Position numbers and translations under genes: made by a program | DNA from: Arthrinium phaeospermum | Lineage: Eukaryota > Ascomycota > Sordariomycetes > Amphisphaeriales > Apiosporaceae | DNA: 64,000 nt | Direction: 5' to 3' | Assembly: GCA_006503535.1 (NCBI GenBank) | Contig: QYRS01000001.1 | Coordinates: 620,001-684,000 of the forward strand | Notes under the pieces: model-generated | Seen by the model: only the letters and a program-made list of their open reading frames with translations | What the model was told of the DNA's origin: nothing | Databases searched by the model: none | In this document: positions 35,117 through 42,987 of the stretch, in pieces | How the letters are laid out: each line of letters begins with the position of its first letter | Numbering within the stretch: the stretch's first letter is position 1

Positions 35117-36457
35117 TTATGATCCCCATACTTTGACAACCACGCCGGCTGTAGCTGCCGCCGCAGTCTTGGGCCGGTGTGCCATCGCTAATCTAGTAAG
35201 GTTGAGCGCCTGGCTGCCCAAGAAGATAGGAGCCTTGAGCCTTTGCGCCTCATCTACCGCGTCTTGGAGTTCACCGACAACCTTGCCCAGGCTATCCCCG
35301 GCCGGGGCGCCCGCTGCGGCCCCTGTGGTCTTGACCAAGCTCATCATCTCCGGGCCCACGGCTTCCAGTATCGCACTGCCGCCGGCCGCATTGATGCAGA
35401 GCTCAAAGACCTGGTCCAGATCCAGCCCCAGGCGTGCCGCGAACGCAATGCATTCGCCTGCAGAACACAGGTGGATTCCCTTGAGCAGGCCGACGACCAG
35501 AGCCAGCTTCTCCTCCTCCGTCTGCGCCGTCCCCGCGACGGGCCCGACCTTGCCTTTGCCCTCCCAGTATAAGCGGACGAGACTGCTGTCGTCGTCGGGA
35601 CCGTAGCCGCGGCCGACGCCGGTGAAGTAAACCTGCTCCGCCGCGCTGGTCATGGGCGTCGGGAACCCGGCGCGCCTGGCTTCGGCGGTGATGATGCCGG
35701 TGTCCTTGAGGATGATGGTGGTGGCGCTCGCGATCGGCTGGAACTCCGGGTGCAGCGCGCGCGGGCTGCGGTGCTCAAACATCCAGCTCTTGCCCTGCGA
35801 GCCGACGACGGTGTCGGCGGCCTTTTTCAGGTCCAGGCCCAGGTGGGCGGCAAAGCCGAGGGCCTCGCTCGTGGCGAGGATCTGGTTCGCGGCCAGGACC
35901 TGGTGCACCATCTTCATGTTGCTGCCGGCGCCGATGCCGCCCGCGACGATGTACAGCTTGGCCGGGTCCGACATCTCCTGCAGCAGGAAGCGGGCCTTGT
36001 CGATGGCCGCGTCGGACGCGCCCGCCATGATGGACAGCGTCCCGTCGGCGGCCCGGTAGGCGCCCCCCGACACGGGCGCGTCCACGAGCTGGAGGTCGCC
36101 GCGGCCCGCCGCCGCCAGCTGCCGCTCGAGGTCCTGGACGTAGGAGCACGGCACCGTCGAGCACAGCAGCACCGCGGCGCCCTGCGGCAGGGCCGGCGCG
36201 GCGGCGCTCTCGCCTTCGAGCAGCACGGCCTGGGCTTGCTGTGCGGTCGCCACCATGCACACGCAGTAGTCCTTGCCTTTGACGGCCTCGGCGGGCGTCG
36301 TCGCGGTCAGCCCGCCTTCGGCCTGGAAGCGCTCCAGGGTCGGGGCCCAGACATCGAAGCCCGTCACTTTGTAGCCCTGCTTCACCAGGTTGGTGGCCAT
36401 GCCGAAGCCCATGGCGCCCAGGCCGATGAAGGCGATGTCCGGCTTGGAGGATGCCAT
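35117..36457 (-). CDS. 3-hydroxyisobutyrate / L-threonate dehydrogenase-like oxidoreductase with duplicated C-terminal domain
   Basis: NAD(P)-dependent beta-hydroxyacid dehydrogenase of the 6PGDH superfamily, 446 residues, no intron. Rossmann motif IGLGAMGFGMATNLVKQGY (10-29); substrate-binding DAPVSGG (126-132); catalytic Lys in GAGSNMKMVHQ (K182). The first all-helical C-terminal domain spans about 175-305. A second, related helical domain follows (about 325-430). LLKGIHLCSAGECIAFAARL GLDL in it resembles ATSEALGFAAHLGLDL in the first. Ordinary 3HIBDH/LtnD proteins are near 300 residues, so this is extended. The tandem layout resembles the N-terminal part of large plant/fungal proteins that fuse LtnD-like domains, a DUF1537 kinase and a class II aldolase (for example Arabidopsis At1g18270, recalled from memory). 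Here the aldolase is the divergent neighbour at 37353. Inferred substrate: a four-carbon sugar acid or related hydroxyacid. Confidence 0.85.
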   Translation of the reverse strand: MASSKPDIAFIGLGAMGFGMATNLVKQGYKVTGFDVWAPTLERFQAEGGLTATTPAEAVKGKDYCVCMVATAQQAQAVLLEGESAAAPALPQGAAVLLCSTVPCSYVQDLERQLAAAGRGDLQLVDAPVSGGAYRAADGTLSIMAGASDAAIDKARFLLQEMSDPAKLYIVAGGIGAGSNMKMVHQVLAANQILATSEALGFAAHLGLDLKKAADTVVGSQGKSWMFEHRSPRALHPEFQPIASATTIILKDTGIITAEARRAGFPTPMTSAAEQVYFTGVGRGYGPDDDSSLVRLYWEGKGKVGPVAGTAQTEEEKLALVVGLLKGIHLCSAGECIAFAARLGLDLDQVFELCINAAGGSAILEAVGPEMMSLVKTTGAAAGAPAGDSLGKVVGELQDAVDEAQRLKAPIFLGSQALNLTRLAMAHRPKTAAAATAGVVVKVWGS

Positions 36458-37352
36458 ATTTGCTGTTCCTGTGTTGCGGCTCCGTCGGGTATCTCAGTGT
36501 TACATACAATATGAAGTGTTGATTTGTTGGTTCAGGGTATCTGTCTCTATGTCTATGTGGCAACGTGGTTTGGTCGTCACTTTCAGTTGTTCTCTCCCGA
36601 TCCCTTGACGCCCAGATTGTAACAGCCGCGTACATATCGACCTGCCGGGTAATGTCGACCGTGGCGACAGCACTTCCCAAATAGGGGCCCACATATCGTC
36701 GCTAGTCGCTCACTTCTGACCCGAGCCATGACCCGAGGAGGAATCCGGGGCTTTGGTGGTTGGGGGCAAGGATATCCCTCATCAGGGGCCCCCGGTCAAC
36801 TCCCCGCCATTCCGAACCGACGTCGGGGATGGCTCTGAACCGCGAATTACCCAATTGGCAGACCTTGGCGCGCTACAACAAGTCAGGGGTTTGCTTGGAA
36901 CTGACTGACATCACGATACGACCCCACTATGGGGACCCCTCAATCTTCATCGTTCGGGTGGGGGTGGTTTGATTTCAAGGCAGTCTTTCGCGCGCATAGG
37001 CAGAATGCATTCGGTCCCTGGGGTGTTCCGGCAGAATTTCCAACGGAGCGCTTGTTGGTGACTGGCTTGGCGACTCATTAGGTAGTCGAGGCAATGTTGT
37101 CCCGAATGGAAGATGCCGGGAGTTCGGCATTCCACATTTGTCCAACAAGCTACTCGACCACACCACAACACCAAAGTCACGTTCAACTGTGTACAACACC
37201 AACTTCGACATAGGCACTCCGGTACAGCTCATTGCAGAAAGCTACATTTCACTATATTGCTTGGTCAAGTCCATCGTCTTCCGCGAAGGAACAGGTAAAG
37301 CCGGCACACCAAACAGCAAAACAACAATAATACCTCACAACTGTGATCCAAG
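36458..37352. promoter_or_regulatory. Divergent promoter of dehydrogenase and aldolase genes
   Basis: 895 noncoding bases between divergent starts. Visible candidate sites: CCGAACCGACGTCGG at 36812-36826 (a CCG-N9-CGG inverted triplet around ACGTC, like Zn2Cys6 factor sites) and CTGGGG at 37018-37023 (matches the CreA consensus SYGGRG). These are pattern matches only. Confidence 0.4.
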
Positions 37353-38219
37353 ATGGGGCGCCCCTCGCTAGCCGAAAACCGCACCATGGCGATCCTGAAC
37401 AAGGCGCAGAAGGAAGGGTATGCGGTGCCCGGCATGTGCTGCTACAACATCGAGTCCATCATCGCGACGGTGCGGGCGGCCGAGGCGGCCAACTCGCCCG
37501 CCATGGTGCTGCTGTTCCCCTGGGCCATCGAGTACGCCGGCACCGCGCTGGTGCTGGCCGCCGCCGCCGCCTGCCACACGGCCAAGGTGCCCGTCTCGCT
37601 GCACCTGGACCACGCCCAGACGCCCGAGCTGGTGCGGCGCGCCGCCGACATCCCCGACGCCTTCGACTCCATCATGTGCGACATGAGCCACTACGAAAAG
37701 GAGGAGAACCTGGCCCTCACCCGCGAGCTCGTCGAGTACTGCCACGAGCGCGGCATCGCGGCCGAGGCCGAGCCGGGTAGGATCGAGGGCGGCGAGGACG
37801 GCGTGGCCGAGACGGCCGACCTCGAGGGCCTGCTCACCACGCCCGAGATCGCCGAGGAGTTCGTGGCGACGGGCATCGAGCTGCTGGCGCCCGCGTTCGG
37901 CAACGTGCACGGCGAGTACGGGCCGCGGGGGATCCAGCTCGAGTACGAGCGGCTGGCGGCCATCAACGACAAGGTCGGCGACCGGGTGCGGCTCGTGCTG
38001 CACGGGGCCGACCCCTTCGACGAGGACATCTTCCGGCGCTGCATCAAGGCGGGCGTCAGCAAGGTCAACATCAACAAGGGCATGAACAAGCACTACGCCC
38101 GCGTCCAGGACGAGATGAAGGGCAAGCCGCTCACCAGCGTCATCGAGGCCGGCACCGACGCCATGCAGACGGCCATCGAGCAGTACTGCGTCTGGCTCGG
38201 CAGTGCCGGCAAGGCGTAG
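37353..38219 (+). CDS. Class II fructose-bisphosphate-aldolase-like enzyme
   Basis: Zn-dependent aldolase of the FBA/GatY/tagatose-bisphosphate type, 288 residues, no intron. Start MGRPSLAENRTMAILNKAQK. Metal and catalytic residues in order: HLDHAQ (D86 catalytic, H87 Zn), EAEPGRIEGGEDG (E138/E140, equivalent to the usual EAELGRIGG), GNVHGEYG (H186 Zn) and LHGADPF (H217 Zn). The usual phosphate-loop LHGGSG is changed to LHGADP; VNINKGM replaces the common VNINTDLQ-type loop. It is therefore not the glycolytic enzyme and likely takes another ketose phosphate or an acid. The dehydrogenase lies divergently upstream and the kinase gene ends 165 bases downstream (convergent). Codon use is GC-rich, as in its neighbours. 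Confidence 0.88.
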   Translation: MGRPSLAENRTMAILNKAQKEGYAVPGMCCYNIESIIATVRAAEAANSPAMVLLFPWAIEYAGTALVLAAAAACHTAKVPVSLHLDHAQTPELVRRAADIPDAFDSIMCDMSHYEKEENLALTRELVEYCHERGIAAEAEPGRIEGGEDGVAETADLEGLLTTPEIAEEFVATGIELLAPAFGNVHGEYGPRGIQLEYERLAAINDKVGDRVRLVLHGADPFDEDIFRRCIKAGVSKVNINKGMNKHYARVQDEMKGKPLTSVIEAGTDAMQTAIEQYCVWLGSAGKA

Positions 38220-38383
38220 TAGGTAGATAGACAATGAGACTTGATTATATACTGCGGTGATGAAGGCCAATTGGATGAAGAAACGTTTACTGTGTTAAAT
38301 AGAAATTGTTCGTATATTCATGATGCTCGCCTTGAAACATATGTACTTGAAAATTGTAGAACCATAGCCGGAAATACCCAACT

Positions 38384-40174
38384 TTACATGCCCTCTCTGA
38401 GGCCCTTGATGGCCACCATGGCGCCCCAAGCACCCGGGTCCGGGGGAAGCGCCTTGCTCATATCCGCACCGACGTACGTCGCCCGGCCCAGCTTGGGCGT
38501 CATGGTCTTCGTCGCCTCGGCGCCGTTGATGGCGGCCTCGACCCCAGCATCGAACTCGCCCGACTTCTTCATCGCCTCAGCGAAGGGCAGCAACGTGTCC
38601 ATGACGGTGCGATCGCCAATCTTGGCCGGCGTGTAGCGGCCGAGATGGTGCAGCGCAATCCCCAAACACCTGGCCCATAACTCGGGCACGCCCTCGGACC
38701 CCAGTGCCAGGTCCGTGTTCTGCTCGATGGCGGTCCGCAGCGCCACGAAGAAGATGCCCAGGATGCCGCCGAGGGTGCCGCCCATCTTGCCCTCGACAAT
38801 CTCTTCCAGCTCCTGCAGCACCGCGATGACGGACCCGTCGGCCGCGAGCTTCTTGGCGGGGTCGTCGAGGGCCGCCACGAGGCAGCTGGCGCCCGTCTTG
38901 AGCGTCTCGCCGCAGTCGCCGTCGCCCATGACCGTGTCCCACTTGGTCAGGTCCGGCTCCGCCGCGATGAGGGCCTCGCACGCCTTGCGGAGCATGCTCT
39001 CGAGCGTGGCCGGGTCGACCTTCAGGTCCTTGGACTCCTCGACCACCTTCCTGGGCTCCGCAGTCGGGGGCGGGACCACCTGCTGCCTCCGCCCTCCGCG
39101 GCGGGGCTTGGACTGGGAGCCCGCGACCGACTCCCAGCTGGTGTTGGTCCGCGCGTCAAAGAACGCCTTGATCTGGTCGACCGAGTAAGCGCAGTTGCGC
39201 GCCGCGGCGGTGACGTTGATGACCGAGATGGAAAAGGCGGGCGCGTTGAGCGACGTCTCCAGCTGGCCGCAGCAGACGCGTGCCGGCTCCATGGCCCAGT
39301 CGCGCGCCAGCTGCTCGAGCAGCTCGTCGACCAGGGCGCCCATCTCGAGCGGTGACATGCCGCCGAAGTTGCTCACGAGCAGCATGGTCTCGTCGGCCGG
39401 GTCGAAGGTGACGAAGCCGCGCTCGGGGTCGTTGGGGTCGAGGCAGTGCGCCAGGAGGGACTGGACGAGCTCTGCGGCGGATGGTGCTGGCGAGAGCTTC
39501 TTGTAGCCCGGCTCGTTGTGCGGGCCCGTCCCGATCTCCATCTCGTCGCCCTGAAACATGCCGTGCTCCGTCCGACCGGGCACGTGGCAGTGGTCGAGGG
39601 TGGCGGCGATGGAGACGATCTGGTTGGAGAAGGCGACGCCGAGGTCATACACCTCGTCCAGGGACGCGCCCGAGCCCGCGGCGCCGCCCATCACCTTGAG
39701 CACGCCAATCTGGCCGGCCAGGCCACGGCGGCCGACGAGTCCCCCTTTCACCTTGCCGACCGAGACGTCGTCGCCGCAGATGATCATGCGGCTCTTGTGG
39801 CCCCGGGCGATGGCCTTTTCGTTGGCCAGCCCAAAGTGCAGGCAGTCGCCCGTGTAGTTGGTCACGACCAGGATGGTGCCCTTGTCCGACGGGACAGCCT
39901 CGATGGCGGCAACAATTTGTTTGGTGCTGGGGCTGGCGAAGATGTCACCGGCGACCGAGGCCGCCAGCATGTTGCTGCCGACGTAGCCGGCCCAGGCTGG
40001 TTCGTGGCCGGAGCCTCCGCCGCTGATTATGCACACATTGGACCGGTCATAGTCTGTGTCGTAGACCACCCGATTGGCCTCGTCGAGGTTCAGGGAAGAA
40101 TTGTAGGAGATGATGCCCCGGAGGGCTTTGTTGACGAGCCCGTCGGGAGATTGGAAGAGATGACGTTTGGACAT
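38384..40174 (-). CDS. Dihydroxyacetone / erythrulose-type kinase (DhaK-DhaL fusion)
   Basis: ATP-dependent kinase for short ketoses, 596 residues, no intron. The DhaK domain (about 1-335) has GGGSGHEPAWAGYVG (substrate and phosphate binding) and the covalent-substrate histidine in LDHCHVPGRTEHGMFQGDEM (about residue 215). A Pro/Arg/Gln-rich linker lies near 355-380. The DhaL ATP domain starts near 385, with the Mg-binding MGDGDCGETLKTGA and GGTLGGILGIFF. The fusion is typical of eukaryotic DAK. The family includes glycerone kinases and L-erythrulose kinases (Yarrowia EYK1, bacterial LerK). Next to an RpiB and a TIM paralogue, I favour erythrulose or a related tetrulose, but simple dihydroxyacetone is possible. 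It is divergent from the RpiB gene and convergent with the aldolase gene. Confidence 0.92.
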   Translation of the reverse strand: MSKRHLFQSPDGLVNKALRGIISYNSSLNLDEANRVVYDTDYDRSNVCIISGGGSGHEPAWAGYVGSNMLAASVAGDIFASPSTKQIVAAIEAVPSDKGTILVVTNYTGDCLHFGLANEKAIARGHKSRMIICGDDVSVGKVKGGLVGRRGLAGQIGVLKVMGGAAGSGASLDEVYDLGVAFSNQIVSIAATLDHCHVPGRTEHGMFQGDEMEIGTGPHNEPGYKKLSPAPSAAELVQSLLAHCLDPNDPERGFVTFDPADETMLLVSNFGGMSPLEMGALVDELLEQLARDWAMEPARVCCGQLETSLNAPAFSISVINVTAAARNCAYSVDQIKAFFDARTNTSWESVAGSQSKPRRGGRRQQVVPPPTAEPRKVVEESKDLKVDPATLESMLRKACEALIAAEPDLTKWDTVMGDGDCGETLKTGASCLVAALDDPAKKLAADGSVIAVLQELEEIVEGKMGGTLGGILGIFFVALRTAIEQNTDLALGSEGVPELWARCLGIALHHLGRYTPAKIGDRTVMDTLLPFAEAMKKSGEFDAGVEAAINGAEATKTMTPKLGRATYVGADMSKALPPDPGAWGAMVAIKGLREGM

Positions 40175-41085
40175 GATTGTTCCTGGGGGTGTTTGTTTGC
40201 CTGATCTTGGGTTCTCTGCAGGATCTCTTTCTCTCTCGGGTCGTATTTGCTTGCTGGACCTCCTGGCGTCTTTTGACAGCCAGTTTCACAACAGATGGAT
40301 TAGACCTCCTGTACCTCACTTGTCGGTGGTTGGGCCGACCCGTTGCAGAGTCCGACTCGTTGACGAGTGGCTTATACCAAGGGATTGCCTAATCGGGCAA
40401 CCCGAGATGTGGATGCTTGGCTAGGAAGCTGGAGGTGGAGTCTGTGGAGTGTCGCCGGTGGAGACCCTGGGGAAGAAACGACGAGGGCGACTCGGGTCGA
40501 GAACGCCGTGGGTTTCATCTCATAAAGTAAGAAAGGGTCATTCGCGCTCGGCTCAGCTGACCCGAGCCGCGCACGTCTGCGTCGCAAGTCAGGTCGACGG
40601 GCTGGTGACATGGCTTTTGCAGAAGTGGTAGTAGTATACGTGCGGAGATGTGCCACCCCAGAACAAGGGGGGTTCTTGCCCCCAACCCCTCACTCTGGAG
40701 CATCGATGCGAATATAGCCGCCTTCGGTTCTGGTGATGGTCTCAAGTCCCGCGAGTGGGGGCAAGGGGGGTAAATGGCAACGGCCGAACGCTTGGAACGG
40801 GAGTCGCGATTGGTGCGTGACTGGGCAAGTACGGACAGGCCAAGATGTTTGTGCCATGCCGGGTGAGCCATTTCGGGTTGCTAGAAGCGTTAAGACGGTT
40901 TGCAAATCTGTCATACCCCTTCCTCCCCCATCCTATTCGACGTGAACCGAAGGGACAGAATGCCACTGTCCAGGCCCAGGTATTTTTAGGCGGTAGACTT
41001 TTTCCCACAGCCAAGCCAAGCGAGAAGTCCTGGAGACAGTTAGAAACTAGCCAGACTTTTGGAAATAAACTATAACGACGTCAAT
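40175..41085. promoter_or_regulatory. Divergent promoter of kinase and RpiB-like genes
   Basis: 911 noncoding bases between divergent starts. Possible CreA-type sites: CTGGGG at 40467-40472 and GTGGGG at 40755-40760. CGG-N8-CCG occurs near 40324. No ORF is supported. Pattern matches only. Confidence 0.4.
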
Positions 41086-41648
41086 ATGGGATCACCAAAG
41101 TACAAGATTGCGATGGGGTGCGACGTAAGTTGAATGCCCGCCCCATCTTTTGTCCTTGAGGTTATCTGTCCATCCCTGCGCCCTTGCTGATCAGCCACCT
41201 TTCTACTCACACACAGGACGCCGGCGTCGCCTACAAGGACACCATCAAAGCCGACTTCGAAAAGGACCCGCGCGTCGAGCTCGTCGAGGACGTCGGGAGC
41301 CACGCGCGGGAAGACAAGACGGCCTACCCGTACCGAGCAGTGGCGGCGGCCAAGCTGGTGGCCGACGGCAAATGCGACCGGGCGCTGCTCATCTGCGGGA
41401 CAGGCCTGGGCGTGGCCATCTCGGCCAACAAGATCCGCGGGGTGCGCGCGGTGACGGCGCACGACAGCTTCTCGGTTGAGCGAGCAGTTCTCAGCAACAA
41501 CGCGCAGGTGCTGTGCATGGGCGAGCGCGTCATCGGGCTGGAGCTGGCACGGCGGCTCGCCAAAGAGTGGCTGGGCTACGAATTCGACCCCAACAGCGCG
41601 TCGGCGGCCAAGGTCGAAGCCATCTCGGAATTGGAGCAGCACCAGTAG
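41086..41648 (+). CDS. RpiB-family sugar-phosphate isomerase (probable tetrulose-phosphate type)
   Basis: Exons 41086-41124 and 41217-41648 (intron GTAAGT...ACACAG) give 156 residues, the usual RpiB length. The active-site loop [15 protein letters not shown] carries the catalytic Cys (C73), as in E. coli RpiB ICGTGIGMSIAANK. The N-terminal motif is GCDDAG (D13, D14) where ribose-5-P isomerases have SDHAG. The later motif is [16 protein letters not shown] where they have LHNDANVLCLGxRVIG, so both signature histidines are replaced (D14, S106). The second one is assigned to sugar ring opening in ribose-5-P isomerases, which suggests an acyclic substrate. Tetrulose-4-phosphates cannot form such a ring. 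Relatives act on D-erythrulose-4-P (DerI, EryI). It lies upstream of the TIM-like gene on the same strand and is divergent from the kinase. Confidence 0.88.
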
Positions 41649-42067
41649 CGACCTACTACTTACATATATATACCTACCTACATTACTATGAGATTTATTT
41701 AGGCGACTCTTGAATGTTGATGAATTGTAATGGTCGGTGACTTGTTATGTTGCCAATGCCAATGTCACGGTTGATCTTGATGAATCTCCATCCGAATCTC
41801 CATGAATCTTCGGCCCCGCGTTGCTAAATCTTTAGTGCTTTACCCCACTGACTGAGGGGGAAACTCGGGGAATTGTGGGCTTCAAGACAACCATTGAGTC
41901 CCCTAAGTAACCTACATAATTGTAGCCTTTCCTTCGATGCAACTAATATATATATCTGTCGTGTTTTCTGAGTGGGGGTTTTCCTCTGAGCGCCTTAGAG
42001 AGAATAATTACACAGCATATTACATCTCGTTTGCCCTTGAATTTGTTGCCTCGTTGTTTTTTAACAG
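41649..42067. other. Spacer between RpiB-like and TIM-like genes
   Basis: 419 noncoding bases between tandem genes. The sequence directly before the TIM-like ATG (TTTTTTAACAG) looks like a 3' splice site, so a 5'-UTR intron is possible. Confidence 0.35.
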
Positions 42068-42829
42068 ATGGCCACCCCTGCCCGGCGGAGGCTCGTGGGA
42101 GTCTCTACCAAGATGTACTTCTCAGCCGCCCGGACGCGCGACTACATCCAGCAAGTGAAGGAACTCCTATCGGCATCGCCGCACCTTCTCGACGACATAG
42201 ACGTCTTCGTCATCCCGGACCACATCACCTTGACCTCGGTCATCGCCCAGCTCGAGGGCACCAAGGTGCTGACGGGCGCCCAAGACGCCTTCTACGAGGA
42301 CGCGGGCTCCTTCACCGGCGAGGTGTCGCCCGCCGTCCTCGCCGAGGTGGGCTGTCGTATCGTCGAGCTCGGCCACGCCGAGCGTCGCCGCATCTTTGGC
42401 GAGACGGATGACGACGCTGCCCGCAAGGCGGCCGCCGCCGCCCGCAACGGCATGATCCCGCTCGTGTGCATCGGGGAGCGCACGCAGGGCGAGGTCGGCG
42501 TCGCGGTCGACGAGTGCAGGGTCCAGGTCGAGTCCGTCATGGCCGCCGTGCCGGACGCGGCCGAGGTCGTCCTGGCCTACGAGCCCGTCTGGGCCATTGG
42601 TGCGGCCCAGCCGGCGGCGGCCGAGTACGTGGTGGACGTGGCTAAGCGCCTGCGGGCTCTGGAATGCGTGCAGAAGAGGAAGGGCGTCACGAGGTTGCTC
42701 TACGGCGGAAGCGCCGGCCCGGGTCTTTTCGAGAAGCTGAAAACTGGCGTCGATGGTCTGTTCCTCGGCCGGTTTGCCCATGACCCGAGTCAATTCTTCA
42801 AGACAATACAAGAAGTCGCAACTGCGTGA
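42068..42829 (+). CDS. Triosephosphate-isomerase paralogue (probable erythrulose-1-phosphate isomerase)
   Basis: 253 residues, no intron, full TIM barrel. Key residues: K15 in GVSTKMYFS, H103 in ELGHAERRRIFGE, E172 in LAYEPVWAIG, and the phosphate loop LLYGGSAGP. Loop 6 reads VWAIGAAQPA. The glycolytic enzyme's almost invariant GNWKMN is changed to VSTKMY, so the Asn that contacts substrate becomes Ser (S13). GAQN becomes GAQD. It is thus not the housekeeping TIM. TIM paralogues named EryH/LerI convert L-erythrulose-1-P to D-erythrulose-4-P in bacterial erythritol pathways. With the adjacent RpiB-like gene and DAK kinase this is the most economical reading. The ATG at 42068 is the first in frame and gives the normal N terminus. 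Confidence 0.9.
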   Translation: MATPARRRLVGVSTKMYFSAARTRDYIQQVKELLSASPHLLDDIDVFVIPDHITLTSVIAQLEGTKVLTGAQDAFYEDAGSFTGEVSPAVLAEVGCRIVELGHAERRRIFGETDDDAARKAAAAARNGMIPLVCIGERTQGEVGVAVDECRVQVESVMAAVPDAAEVVLAYEPVWAIGAAQPAAAEYVVDVAKRLRALECVQKRKGVTRLLYGGSAGPGLFEKLKTGVDGLFLGRFAHDPSQFFKTIQEVATA

Positions 42830-42987
42830 TTATGCAGTCTGCTCGGAATCAACAATATGAGACTCGATATGCCTGAATTACCTCCATAGTATCGGATGCG
42901 ATATGTCCCCGGCCTTTCAACACTCCTTTCCTTTTGTTCCCCGGCCTTTCAACCCGTCTCAGTAGATCTACAAGGCCTTTAGTCGGA

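Noticed and set aside
35750..36514. Long plus-strand ORF antisense to the LtnD-like dehydrogenase
   Set aside because: Arg/Gly/Ala-rich shadow of a GC-rich gene with no motif; the minus strand carries a full catalytic enzyme. The same holds for antisense ORFs over the aldolase, kinase, MCM2 and permease genes.
35117..42829. Secondary-metabolite gene cluster
   Set aside because: No polyketide synthase, NRPS, terpene synthase or P450; all five genes are central-carbon-type enzymes.
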